A stretch of 64,000 bases of DNA from Terfezia claveryi (GCA_015179025.1 WHUX01000031.1:362165-426164), one strand, 5' to 3'. Counted from the stretch's first letter, positions 22,059 through 32,893 are shown. Made by a program: numbers and translations. The notes: a model not told the origin generated them from the letters alone.

Positions 22059-23749
22059 CAGGGGTCGCTCTCTCAGCACAGAACGAGCCCACTTGGTGGA
22101 TCTCAACAACCAGAGCAGTTACTGACAAACGGACGGCACCACGAGAAAGCCCTCGCCGGCCACAACAGGAATATCCACTCGAACCTCGGGGGAACAACTA
22201 TCGCGACCCTTTCCCCCTCGATTGAAGCTTTTTCCCCTCTTCCTCGTTCTTCTTCTCCCTCGCTCTCATAGAAATTCCCCCCTCACGGGCATTGGTCCAC
22301 GATTCTTTGAGAGCACCCACACCAAGTCGGCACCCCCAATCAGGGAATTTGTAACTCCCACACGCACCAACATGCCTCAGAGAAAGAGGAAAGACAACAC
22401 GGGCAAGCTCGACAAGCGCAACCCGCCACTGAAAACCCGACTTCCAGTCACCGGACACCCAGCCACAGTCACAACCCCGGTCCGCGAGGACTACGAAAGC
22501 GACACTGAGTCGGACCACCACCCCACCCCCACAAGCCACCGTGGCTGACCAGGACCCTGACGCTGAGGCTGAGGATTTGGTGTTTAGTTTTGCGAAACAA
22601 TTTCGTGAGGCTGCGGCTTTCTTGAGAAACATTTTATGTGATAGTGCAACGGATAACGAGTTGGATGATTGGGACTATTGTTCCTTCCGACAGGTCAGGT
22701 TGATCGAGAAAAGGCTCAATGTTGAGTCGGACGAGAAGGCATTAATTAAAGAGGCAGCGGACAGACACATCGCTTTGCTCAGCGCTAAGATCGTCCGACT
22801 CCACTCTCTACAAGCCCCGCCACACCACCGCCAACCTCAGTAATGGATACAAGCACACAGACCACACCTCCGACCCCGGTACAGAAGCCGACCACCAACA
22901 GCGTCTCCACCAATACGGACCCGCCTTCACCACCAAAGGACAAGGGCAAAGCGCCTTCGAAAGCGACACCACCCCCGACCACCACCCCCCCCCGAACCAA
23001 CAAGGGCAAAACGTCTGCGAAAGCGACACCACCCCCGACCACCCCCCCCGGAACCAACCAAAACCCACCATCGAAAGGTAAAGGGAAGATGCCGTTGCCG
23101 TCGGGAGCTGGGCTATCACCTCCCCCAACACTAGCAAAAACCATGGTCCTCCATGCAGCACCAACAAAGTTCAAGCCAGGCCAGATGCGACGCTGGATTG
23201 AGGAAGACAACAAGTCAACTGGAGTCCAAATTTTGGGGATTCGCTGGTTGACGCAAGAACACAGGAGAGCCGGGAAGATGGCATCGTCACTGGTCATCTA
23301 CATGAAAGAGCGGATCAACATTGACCAGGGGCTCCGTATGGGCAGGAGATTCTTCCGCACCACAGTATACGATTGGAGTAGATAGAGGCCGTAAGGCATT
23401 CACATGTCGGCCGTTCTTCTACTGGCGGTTTCGGGTTTCCCACCAGCGAGGATATTTATGGGGTTTTCTACTGGCGAGCGGTTTCTTTTTCACAGGCCGT
23501 AAGGCACTCTATTGTTCTTCGGGGCTCCAGTCAGGGCCCTCGGGCTCATCCGGCACTGCCGGTTAATGACAGCATGGGAGTATCCCATTCATGATTCTCC
23601 TTTTGTTTTGTGTACTTATTTTGCGTGGGGTTGGCAGATTAACTTGCCTTTCCCTTGAATCCACCGGGCTTCCGCGTGGCTCCTCATAGCCCCCCTAACG
23701 GGGCTGCATAGGAGGATCTAAGTTTTTAAAAAAAAAAAAAAAAAAACTA
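22059..23749 (+). mobile_element. ORF1-only LINE-derived unit 1, with 13-bp target duplication
   Basis: ACCATGGGTCTCT occurs at 22046-22058 and again at 23750-23762, directly after an A-rich tail. Between them lie a 5' leader with CAGGGAATTTGTAACTCCCACA just before the ATG, the ORF1, a 3' UTR with the GGCAGATTAACTTGCC core, and a poly(A) run (23727-23746). ORF2 (endonuclease, RT, RNase H) is wholly absent, yet 5' leader, ORF1 and 3' UTR are in order. The unit therefore looks mobilised as such, not truncated at its 5' end. Confidence 0.85.
22372..23385 (+). pseudogene. LINE ORF1 (Tad1-type, EKA-like C-terminus), frameshifted
   Basis: ATG at 22372 follows the conserved CTCCCACACGCACCAAC leader. 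Three frames join: 22372 to about 22548, about 22541-22810 (acidic-helical, AEDLVFSFAKQFREAAAF), and about 22800-23385. The last holds a Pro/Thr/Lys-rich linker with an imperfect repeat (KATPPPTTTPPRTNKGK and KATPPPTTPPGTNQ). It ends in a conserved block with PTKFKPGQMRRWIEEDN, ILGIRWLTQEHRRAGK, ASSLVIYMKE and GLRMGRRFFRT. About 335 residues in all. This block is the ORF1 signature of Pezizomycotina LINEs, from which the powdery-mildew EKA effectors are known to derive. ORF1 proteins of LINEs normally bind the element RNA. Two single-nucleotide shifts break the present copy. Confidence 0.8.
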
Positions 23750-23762
23750 ACCATGGGTCTCT

Positions 23763-24835
23763 GGCAGTGGACCCCGTGACTCAAAATCACCTTCGCCATT
23801 TTGTCATTAGTTGGTGTCTTCTGCAGGGGTATTTTAGCTGGTCAGGATTTCTTCCCAGCCTTTGTTACCGGACGTGGTGCAGTCCTTTTTTTTGGTAATT
23901 GGAGGTGCCACTGCTACCGGAGCCTCGTCCTCATCCTCGTACCCAAATAGGTCTTCATCCATATCCGACCTGTCTGCCATTGCAACATCCGGACTGTCTC
24001 TTACCCCCTCTCCTCGATCAGTACCTTTGTCTGTACTGCAGCCTCTACCTGCATCTTCTCTGCCTCTTCCGTTACCTGGTCTGACTGGGTTTTGAATGAT
24101 AGCGTCTCAACTGGTGGTGCCCGCCCCTTTACCCGCCATTTCTTTCGCTCTGCACCCACCACCTTGCCTGCCTTCACCTGTACCTCCTTTTCTGCCCACT
24201 GTTTGCACTTGCTCTCTGCTCTCTCCACCAACAACTCTGTTTCTCTCTCTTTTGCCTCATGATAGGCCTTCAACTTCTTTAACTCCTCCTTCAGATTCGC
24301 AGACGTCCTCCACGCCCGCTTCAATATCACCGCTGTTGATGCCTGTACCTTCATAGTTTCACAAATTCCGTCTCCCCTTGTCGAGAGGATCTCAACATGG
24401 TCCGTAAGAATTCATGTATCTCGTTCCGCAAGAGCTATTTCCACAGTCTTGGATAGGTCATCCCTTCCCTCAAGCTCCACTGACCCATCCTCTCCTAAAT
24501 CGCTTGAACGTACCTAAGGTCAGTACCTTCTGGTGCCCCCTTCCCATCTAACGAGCGGACCACATGTCCAAGCAAAAATAATGCCACTGTCTTCCAATAT
24601 CCACCATTCATAGAATTGAATCACTCTTTCCTCTCCTCCCTACCCCATCCATCTATCTCTGCCTCATCACCTGTGTCAAGAAAACCTGTAGGATTCCCTT
24701 TATCCACCCAAGGTCCAAAAGATTCCTCCTCTGAGCTGCAACCTGCTACCTCCTCCACCTCCTCCTCTTCCTTGCTCTCGGTGAGCATAGCCCCTAATCT
24801 CTTCTTGAAGATCGTACGCAATATAGAACCGGGTG
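23763..24835 (-). pseudogene. Older interrupted gene, unrecognised, coiled-coil rich
   Basis: On the minus strand: 24821-24621 (FKKRLGAMLTESKEEEEVEEV...), then a frame with NGGYWKTVALFLLGHVVRSLD, then 24354-24001 with a strongly charged helical stretch (NLKEELKKLKAYHEAKERE, then AESKCKQWAEKEVQVK). It then runs to SHGVHCQRPMV at about 23763 and continues across the ORF1-only insertion into VDIIQDMGG at 22045. Stops and frame changes mark it as a relic. The function is unknown. Confidence 0.45.
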
Positions 24836-24904
24836 TAGGGCCGGATGTTGGTAGTTGCGTAGGATCCGGGGTTTCATACCTTGGCCTGTTGTCTAGGTAA
24901 AGCA

Positions 24905-25057
24905 GCTTTATATTCTTTGCTTTCCGCGCGCCGGACCTGGCAGATTAACTTGCCTTGTCCTGAATCCACCTGGGTTTCCAGGTGGCTCTTCATGGTCCCC
25001 TTACTGGGACCGAATAAGAGTAACGAGTATTTAAAAAAAATTAAAAAAAATTAAAAA
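24905..25057 (+). mobile_element. LINE 3' UTR and A-rich tail, 5'-truncated
   Basis: Contains CGCCGGACCTGGCAGATTAA, CCTTGTCCTGAATCCACC, CCCCTTACTGGGACCG and GAGTATTTAAAAAAAATTAA. No coding part. The second ORF1-only unit starts directly at its tail. Confidence 0.75.
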
Positions 25058-26243
25058 TTCACACCAGGTTTGGCCACCAATCAGGGAATTTGTAACTCCC
25101 ACACTACCACAATATGCCGGGCAAGAGACAGACCAAAGACAACCCTGGGAAGAACATCGAGTTACAGCCTCCGCTCAAGACACTCACTGGACATCCTGAG
25201 CCGCCACTCCTAGACCAAGCCACAAAGCCATCTGATCCCACGGGTACGGTCGACATAGACGCTATCTGCCGTTTAAGCATCGAGTTGTCGAATCTGATAC
25301 CCATTCCTCATTACGATACCGACAAGGCCCCATATGCAACCCGGGAATGGAAGTACTACCTTTACGGTCTGACGCAGTGCCTAGCTGCCAACAACCCCCC
25401 AGTGACAACAGACACAAGCACACAGACGACACCCCCGATCACCCCGAAAAGTAACAGCTTCTCTACCAATACTGACCCACCAACCGACACCCCCCGTGCG
25501 CATATATGCGGAGGCAGCAACTAATTCCACCCAGCAACGTACAACAGCACAAGCGTCACCACGAGCCCCAGAACCAAAGGTCAAAGGTAAGGGCAAAGAA
25601 TCGGCTCCGGCGGCATCCCCGAACCCTCCGAACCCCCCGAACAAGCCGGTACCTACAAGCATCACCTCCCCCAATATTAGCAAGAACCCTGGTCCTACAT
25701 GCCGTACCTACAAAATCCAAGCCAGGCCAGATGCAACGCAGGATCGAGGAGGACAATAAAGCAACCGGACTCCAAATCTCGAGGATTCGCTGGCTGACGC
25801 AAGAACACAGAGGAATCGGGAAGTTGGCGTCGTCACTGGTTATCTACATGAAGGAGAAGTTGAACGTCGACCATGGGCTTCGCATGGGAAAGAAACTCTT
25901 TCGCACCACCGGATACAATTGGAATAGATGAGACTGTGGAGAAATCGATTGAGTTGAGGTTTTCCCACTTGCGAGAATATGGGTTTTGGGTCTTGTTTTA
26001 TTTTCCTACAAGCGCTTATAGGATTTTTCCACCTGCGAGAGGATTTTCTTTCGGGGCTCCAGTCAGGGCCCTCGGGTTCATCCGGCACTGCTGGTTAATG
26101 ACAGCATGGGTGTATCCCTTTCATGAGTCTTCTTTCGTTTTGTGTACTTATCCGCGTCGACTTGGCAGATTTAACTTGCCCCGTCCTGAATCCACCAACG
26201 GGACCGCATAGGAGTACCAAGTATCTTTTTTTTTAAAGAAAAA
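25058..26243 (+). mobile_element. ORF1-only LINE-derived unit 2
   Basis: Same layout as unit 1: leader AATCAGGGAATTTGTAACTC, ORF1, then a 3' UTR sharing GGGGCTCCAGTCAGGGCCCT, TTAATGACAGCATGGG and the GGCAGATTTAACTTGCC core, and a tail near 26226-26243. ORF2 is missing. The ORF1 differs strongly from unit 1 in its N-terminal half, so the two units are not a recent tandem duplication. Confidence 0.75.
25114..25931 (+). pseudogene. LINE ORF1 (unit 2), frameshifted
   Basis: ATG at 25114 (MPGKRQTKDNPGKNIELQPP). The first frame runs to about 25524 with DTSTQTTPP and STNTDPP in common with unit 1. A second frame (about 25496-25690) is Pro/Lys-rich. A third (to 25931) carries PTKSKPGQMQRRIEEDN, IRWLTQEHRGIGK, ASSLVIYMKE and GLRMGKKLFRTTGY. 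About 270 residues in total. Relative to unit 1, a Trp in the first motif is replaced by Arg. Confidence 0.75.
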
Positions 26244-26343
26244 GGCACTGCTTTTGGGGTTCCTCTGTATATCGCTGTTTTCTCCGACGACGGAAACCCC
26301 TCTGGTTGTTGAGATCGACCAAGGGGAAGTTGCGAGGTCACGA

Positions 26344-28525
26344 ACGCCACCAAAAATATTAACATGGGTACGAGGCTAGCAGCAACGGATAATCTAAAAT
26401 GGGATGCAGCCAGGAACACACGGCTAGATTTAGGTCGAGGCAAAGGAAGCCAACACATCACCATGCTCGGTATGATCGTGGACAGCCAGCTCTCCTCCAA
26501 GCTACATATCAAGTCACCAACAGAAAGCAAGGCTAGATCTAAGTCTCACGGAGATGGAAGGAATAGAATATGGGGCTCTTCGGAAGATCTGCGGAGCATA
26601 TCATGGCTCCTCTAAAGAAACATTATATGCAAGTTACAGGACATCGCTGCCAGCTGGGCGGGCCGCGCAGTTCGCACTGGCAATACAGACATTCGAGAGC
26701 CTCCCCACCTCATTTTCGAACTCACAATACCCGTTCAAACCATAGGACCCCATCTCCACAGCTTTCAATATCGCCAGCCCATCAGACCTCACCTTGGTGA
26801 CTTCAACAGGCAACTCAAGAGCAGCCTCATCCAACGGACTCTCTATGAGCCCTCCGACCCCTACTCTACTTCGCTGGGAGGGTGGGACCCAAGATAGGCA
26901 ATTTACATGAGGAAGGATAGCGAGTATGTTACACGGATGGCACCAGAAGAGCAGGACACACAGCCGCAGATTTATTCACTAAGGATTGGAGGGACAACCC
27001 GCCACTGAAGGGACGTGTGTACCTAGGGGAGGAGTCCACAGTGGCCGACGCCGAGCGCCTGGCCATCCTTTTAGCCCTCAGACACCACTAGAACAACACT
27101 ATGCTGCATATCCTCTCGGACTCCAGCTCGGCCATCTCAAGCGTAGTCAATATAGCCAATGGTGAGGTAGGGAGGAGCAATATTGAATGTGAAATAGCAG
27201 AACTCTTGCTGAAAATAACAAAAGATATGTTGGAATATCTTGTTAGGCAGCGGAAGTAGTTCGTGGCGGAACGGCAGGTGCGCGAGCACAGGTGCAACAG
27301 CAGATCTATAGTAGGTAATATGCCTACTAGAGCGGACGGTCAAACGCGAAGTGGACAATAGAACTAAAGAGTGCATTAAGGCGATAGAGAACGAAGCGGA
27401 TTGAGGACTTGTTAAATTCAGTGAAAAATACAGGTCTGGAGCGATGTCTATATACATGGAATGCAGGGATGTGTTATTCAACCAATCAGAACCGAGAAAA
27501 TGCAAGGATTGCGGATAGCGGTCGGTGGCAACCACCGTGACTCAACCCAACATACGGAAAATACTTGCGTACGTGCGGACGTAAGGTGCTTGCGTGTGTG
27601 TGAGTTCAGCTGAATATTGTCGTTGTGGTGATAATAGCTTTGACGGACAATGGCTTCGCCGGACAGCGGTTGGCGGAACAGCAATATCCGGGTGTATTGG
27701 ATGTGCGGTTTAACAGAAAAGACACTCCAACTCCCACGACACTTCCATTTCCTGGGTACGCTCCCATATCGGCATCGAAGGCAACGAGGAGGCGGATAGA
27801 CTGACTGGCGGCCTTTAGCTTAGCGCTAGGACAAGTCTCGCTACCCACGTCAAAGGTGACCGAGAGAGGAATTAGGGCAGGCTCCAAGGAATGAGAATCG
27901 AGGAAAGGACAAAGAAGGGCTTTGGCATTCGGAGATCGGAATGGAATCGGCACGCGCTTTCGGCCTACACATGGTTAAGGATAGACAAAGGTCCACAAAA
28001 ACACTGGCTCCACAGGATCAGGAAGTCAGATTCCAGCGCATGCCACTGCGGACACCATGCACAGGATGGAGAACACCTAGTTTTCCGCTGCCCAGATTTT
28101 CGCGAGCAGAGGGCTGCTCTTGGCAGAATCAAGGATTGGGAGGATCTCGACCGCCACATATGGGTCAAAGAGGAGGAGGTTATGATAACTGGGACACAGT
28201 AGAAGCCTTTTTCGATTTTCTATTCAGACGGATGGTTGGAAGGAGCAGCCCTTGATATTACACGACATTGGATATTTACTTCTGGTTTCATTACACTTTC
28301 TCCATCCGGTTCTCCGGGTGGCTCTTCTTGTTTGCTTTTTGCATTGTTTGCTTTTGCCTTTCTGCTTGAGCTTTATTGTATTGCGGTATATAGGGGCCGG
28401 ACCTTGCAGATTTACTTGTCTGGTCCTGAATCCACTCGGGTTTCCAGATGGCTCCTCGAGTCCCCTTACTGGGATCGGATAGGAGTAAGGAGTATTTACA
28501 AAAAAAAAAAGAAAAAAAAAGAAAA
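26344..28525 (+). mobile_element. Tad1-type LINE copy split by a solo LTR
   Basis: 26364-26615: post-RT segment (KWDAARNTRLDLGRGKGSQH), homologous to 49.6 kb. 26905-27080: RNase H (VCYTDGTRRAGHTAADLF, then YLGEESTVADAERLAILLAL). 27120-27200: SDSSSAISSVVNIANG. After an LTR (27228-27715) the LINE resumes with HDTSISWVRSHIGIEGNEEA, an RRSEWNRHALSAYTWLR segment, the zinc knuckle CHCGHHAQDGEHLVFRC (about 28045-28095), and IKDWEDLDRHIWVKEEE. The 3' UTR, GTATATAGGGGCCGGACC core and A-rich tail (28498-28525) follow. Stops and shifts are present throughout, but this is the most complete LINE 3' half in the window. Confidence 0.8.
27228..27715 (+). mobile_element. Solo-LTR-like insertion inside the LINE
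   Basis: Termini TGTTGGAATATC...GTTTAACA. It interrupts the LINE between the SDS region and HDTSISWVRSH. Homologous to 41679-42056 (reverse) over CAGGGATGTGTTATTC, CTTGCG...GTTCAGCTGAA, GGCTT.GCCGG and the final GGTGT...TTTAACA. No clear 5-bp target duplication is visible. Confidence 0.65.
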
Positions 28526-28831
28526 CAGCATGGGACCTCGATGAACTTGAGTTTGTCCTTTCATTGGCCTTGATCCCTTCATCAGCCCTTGAATTTATTT
28601 TTCCGCGTTCAGTTATGTTGCTTTTGCCAATTGGTTCTTGAGTTTCGATCACTGGATCTTATATTTGCTGCTGCCTTTTGACTCTGAGTTTGTTATCTTG
28701 CGGTATATAGGCACCGGACCTGGCAGATTATCTTGCCTTATCCAGAATACATCTGGGTTTCTGAGTGGCTACTCGTGGTCTCCTCACTGGGATCGAATAA
28801 GAGTATGAGTATTAAAACAAAACAAAACAAA
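28526..28831 (+). mobile_element. Second LINE 3' UTR copy in tandem, 5'-truncated
   Basis: A fresh 3' UTR (TTGCGGTATATAGGCACCGG, CCTGGCAGATTATCTTGCC, CTCCTCACTGGGATCG) ends in AAAACAAAACAAAACAAAA. It starts immediately after the tail of the preceding LINE, consistent with insertion into an A-rich tail. Confidence 0.7.
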
Positions 28832-28914
28832 AGTGTAATCAAATTGAAGCTTACTTTTGAGTTAAGGCCAATAAATAGGCCAACAAATATGCGGAGCTAG
28901 TGTGCAGACAACTC

Positions 28915-28929
28915 AATCTGGTTGGCACC
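28915..28929 (+). mobile_element. Micro-insertion, about 15 bp, 7/9-bp target duplication
   Basis: AATCTGGTTGGCACC lies between AGACAACTC and TAACAACTC (28906-28914 and 28930-28938), seven of nine bases identical. Confidence 0.6.
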
Positions 28930-29044
28930 TAACAACTCCTTCACTTGTATTCAAATCCCATTTAAACCACCGAATCGACAAATACTTTACTCAAATTATT
29001 CTCGGTTGAGGCTCTCGTACATGTTGAGTGGGAATGGGGCAACG

Positions 29045-30150
29045 AATACGCTGGACTGAAGGTTTATGGAGGGAAGAAAGAGAAGGAACCTGCATTATGA
29101 AGTTCATTACTTGGACGTTGGTGCGCAGGCTCCCTAGAATGGGTCTAAGAAGAACTTCAGCATGTATTTAGTTATTTCGCCGAAGATAAAAACATTAGCG
29201 AGTTGTACCCGAAGTTCCAAAAGTAGAGGTTTTGCTGTAAAATTGACGACGACCGGACAACAAGGTACGGACTATGGTCCAACGTCCCTCATCGGCCGAA
29301 TATAGCAAGTTGCCATCATCGGTAATATCTCCACATGTCCCAGTGGGTTCCACCAACTTCTGGTGTAGGTCTCGGAGAAGACAGGTTTAAACAAGCACGG
29401 AACAGACTTTATTTTATACGTTCAGGTGCGGCCTGAACAGTGCGAGATAATCTGGGATTTGGACAGGCGGTTAAGTTCCATTACACTGGCCTAAGGCACC
29501 TCGAGGTCACTTGTGTGAACCCCTCTCCTCGTGCCCTAAACCCAACGACAGCCAAGCCCGCTGAGCCAAGCTCGCCGCTCCCCCACAGACTACCCAATTC
29601 TTGGCAGAGTCCCAAAAATCCTATAAAAACCCCGTTCCCCCCCATTTCTTCCTCTCTTCTTCTCTTCTCGGTCTCCAGCTACCTCGCATCCAACAGGTCT
29701 GCTAACGCCTCGAGCTCCGCGGTATTAAGTTACCGGCTGGCTACCGACTCAGTACCCGAAGAAGCCACCCCGCTTTCAATGGGTCTGCTAACAACTCGTG
29801 GTTGACGTTGAGTAGCGATGGGAAGTGGGGAACGGAACGGAAAGTTTATCCAATTGACTAGAAAAGTGAAACTCGAGTTAGACTGTCTTTCTTTTGTTAT
29901 CCAAAAACCCAAACAGGTATGATATGTGGAAGCTTTGGTTTGCATCAGTAGAATCTTAATGGAAAGGGGAGTCGTATGGGAATGGAGGAAGAAAGAGAAC
30001 GGAACCTGCGCTATGAAGTTCATCACCTTGACGTTGGTGTGCAGGCTCCCTATATCAAATAGGGTCTAAGAAGAACTTCACCATGTATTTAGTTAATCCG
30101 TTCAATATATTAAATAAAATAAAAACATTTATCAATTATGTACAGTATCA
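29045..30150 (+). repeat. TRIM-like element, copy e, with terminal direct repeats
   Basis: The terminal stretch (GGAACCTGCATTATGAAGTT, GCGCAGGCTCCCTA, GTCTAAGAAGAACTTCA) occurs at 29075-29165 and 29995-30085. The interior has the same block order as copies c and d, including CCTATAAAAACC near 29618. It is an uninterrupted copy at the GTTTAAAC site. No coding capacity. Confidence 0.65.
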
Positions 30151-30158
30151 ACCTGACC

Positions 30159-31290
30159 AATTTTTTTTTCAAGAAAAAAAAAACTCCGCACTCATTGCCG
30201 GTACCGCAGGGGGGTCCAAGATGAGCAACCTGGTAACTCAGGACAAGACAAGTTAAATCTTTAAGTGTGAGATAAGAGGAAGTGTGGAAATATGAATCAA
30301 CGCACTGACGAAAGTATTAGAAAAATGAATCACAAATGTCATGAGAGAGAGAAGTAAATTGAAAGTACCCCAAGGTCGAAGCCGAAAATTATTGAAGAGC
30401 ACCGATATGTAGGAGGAGCCTGTATAAGAAAGCGTAGAAAGACTCGACTGCATCTCCACAATCCCCGTCGTCCTGTGCTACCCAGATCGGTTGAATCAGG
30501 TCCCCCCACTCCACAGTATTCGCCAGTGAGGGTCTCTGTTCGTAGAAGTGCATGGAGGAAATGGTGTTGCGATCTCTATCCTCGATTCCTACCTGCAATA
30601 GCGGCACAAGCTGGTGTCGATTTGGATATATGATGGAACCATGCTCTCAAGGGACCGCACTTGGTGTATGTGTCTATTTCACTGGGACCTCCTGGTGCGA
30701 ATCCTGGTTGTGTACGAGTCTCCTTTCTCTAGGCCATGGATGAGTGGCGGGTTCCCCATTCTGTGACGATTGCTGGTTGTAGGGAGGTGTGTCCTAGAGC
30801 CGAGTGCAAAGCTGCGAGTTCATCCACGATTTCATTGCCAGTGATTCCTATGTCAGCGCGGACCCAAGGGATAGAGGTATGTTGTTGTCTGTGTTCTCTG
30901 GCTTGCAAAAGGTGTGCTAACTCCCGTTTAATGCCGGATTGCGGGGTATCTCTTCACTAAGTTAAGGTCTGTGGCCACAGTCGCGGAGGAGTCACAAAGT
31001 AAGGCAAACATCTCTGTGTCTTGGTGACATTTTAGGGATAGGACCAGTGCCTGTCTTCCCGTACCTATCTGAGACCGTGGCTGTGGTTCCGACCTGGCAT
31101 TCTTCCGAGACATTTGGGTTGTTGTGGCCATCCTGAGAGTGTAAGGCAGCCGCATGGTGTCCTGTACCTCTGTGAAACATACTCGCCATACGTCGTCTAG
31201 TAGCCCTCCTATCCTGGCTACCCATATGCCACTTGTCTCAAGTTTGAGCATTGGTAGTTCTCTCACCCGGTATTCATTACAATATCATCT
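30159..31290 (-). mobile_element. Tad1-type LINE fragment, reverse orientation
   Basis: Minus strand, 5' to 3': RIGGLLDDVWRVCFTE (RNase H start, the Asp replaced by Glu in the readable frame), then a decayed RNase H. Next come RDRNTISSMHFYEQRPSLA and EWGDLIQPIWVAQDDGDCGD (the WEDLxxPIWV segment, 30389-30607), a C-terminus, the 3' UTR and a tail near 30159-30185. Many stops. Confidence 0.65.
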
Positions 31291-32138
31291 CCCTAACCCC
31301 GGGAGAGGGGTAAACATCCGTGAACGTAGCTCTTTTTCCCGGTGATCCTGGTGCAGAGTGACCAGTGTTGTGTCAAGTAAGGTTAAGGCTATAATATATG
31401 TAGAGCGAATAAAATGCAAGTGCTGTCATGAGCCGTTCAGAGTATCGAGGACTGTCTGTGGCGATGTGAAGACATATTCGATACAAAAGACGCACTGCTC
31501 CCTTGGCCTAGTCCTTGTAGAGCGTCAAATGGGTTTATTAGCAGGTGGAGTGTTTGGGGACAACTACTGGGGATTACCGCTGGTTAATTTCTTTTTTTCC
31601 TTTTTTTGTGACTTAGGTAGTGGTGGAGAAGTAATCGAGAAACTCGGGGTAAAACGTGTTTGGCATGATGGGGATAAGTGGATTGGCGCTTGATTCAAGG
31701 GATCTGGAGGAGCTCATCATTTAGTATTATGGTACTTCTTTATCACCATGTTGTCTGTCTGTGCTAAGCACAATGATATAGGATATGTGGTAATAGATAA
31801 TCAAGTTGACGGTAATCGGGTACTTTAATGTTGCCTTGTTCGGAACGATTCAGAAACCTGATAATACTGAGCTAAGAAATGAAGAGCGCATAATGGCAGA
31901 TTTGGTAAGAAAAAACAGATACCACTTCGTTCTCCTATTTTTCCTCCACATGTGGTCCTTTACCCTTGCTACACACGTCTCTTTTCAACAGAACTCCCGC
32001 ATGTGACCTCATCTAATGATATGAACATATATCTAACGACATCGCATGTCCGCCTTCACCGAAAACGCCCCCATGTGCCGCATTCAGTCTGTTGGTCGAT
32101 GTTTCCTACCACGAATTTCATCAAGTCAGTATACCCTC
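31291..32138. other. No supportable gene
   Basis: Open frames at 31358-31693 (+) and 31806-32006 (+) lack recognisable motifs. A segment near 31380-31440 resembles one at 16390-16440, suggesting a diffuse repeat. Confidence 0.3.
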
Positions 32139-32893
32139 TCATATTCCCCCTATAGGAGCCTTTACCAAATAGGAGACCTGATACTTACATAGCTGCTTCT
32201 GCTCTTCTTGTCTTTTCCGGTACCTTACATACAATGCCAAAAGTATCATCATCCCCCCTGCTACGATGAAGGGGGGTAAAATCGCTGCAACTAAAAGTCC
32301 CCTGTTTGCCTGGTTCTGTGTTACTGTCTGATCATCAAACACACCACATGCGCCAACTGTGGGTGCCGGGCCATCATGATGAAGCAGCGTGGGAATTTCT
32401 GATGCTGTCTTCTGACAAACGAGGCTAGAGGAGGAGGGAGGAAAGACAGAGGAACTTGGAGTTGAAATTACTGTGGACATCGTTGTAGGGTATGGAATGC
32501 TGGTAATGCTGACATCGGTAATGGTCCAGATCTCGAATGGGATGGCGATTTCAACCACTGTCGATGTGGTTTGATTTCCAGCTGGTAACATGGTTGGACC
32601 GGGCGGACTGGGACAAGCGGGATGAGGGATATATGTATGTTGCGGGTGGTTGTAGAGAGCAAGCTGGCAACTGAATATTTATATTAGTTATTTGCTTACA
32701 TCAATACTTTATTAGAAGCCCTTGCCAAGAGACCACGACACACACTAGTGCCTCGTACTTTGGTATCTCTTGGGCGGGCGGTGAATGGTCGACACTTTAG
32801 TACGTGCGGATATCTAGCTATAGTTCTACTTGTATGGTCGGCAGTAAACCAAGCAAGCACGGGGCTACAGTTATGAAACAAGAGAGTAAAGGA
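32139..32893 (-). CDS. Candidate single-pass membrane protein (mid2/Wsc-like layout)
   Basis: The readable protein has a Ser/Thr/Pro-rich ectodomain (TMSTVISTPSSSVFPPSSSS), a Cys pair (LVCQKTASE..., VGACGVFDD) and a hydrophobic stretch of about 22 residues (LLVAAILPPFIVAGGMMI...). A basic cytosolic tail, YVRYRKRQEEQKQL, follows. Downstream of the tail, GTAAGT at about 32190 looks like a splice donor, so the annotated end is probably intronic. Upstream, the frame continues through PACPSPPGPTMLPAG and QLALYNHPQHTYIPHP to about 32668. There a 29-nt GTAAGC...ATTCAG segment could join it in phase to an upstream frame starting ATG at 32893-32896. The layout matches fungal cell-wall stress sensors and other type I surface proteins; family membership is inference. 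Its composition is unlike the surrounding transposons. Confidence 0.5.

Noticed and set aside
22198..23297. Gly/Val-rich reverse-strand ORFs opposite LINE ORF1
   Set aside because: They are mirror frames of the Pro/Thr-rich linker on the plus strand, which carries the recognised ORF1 motifs.
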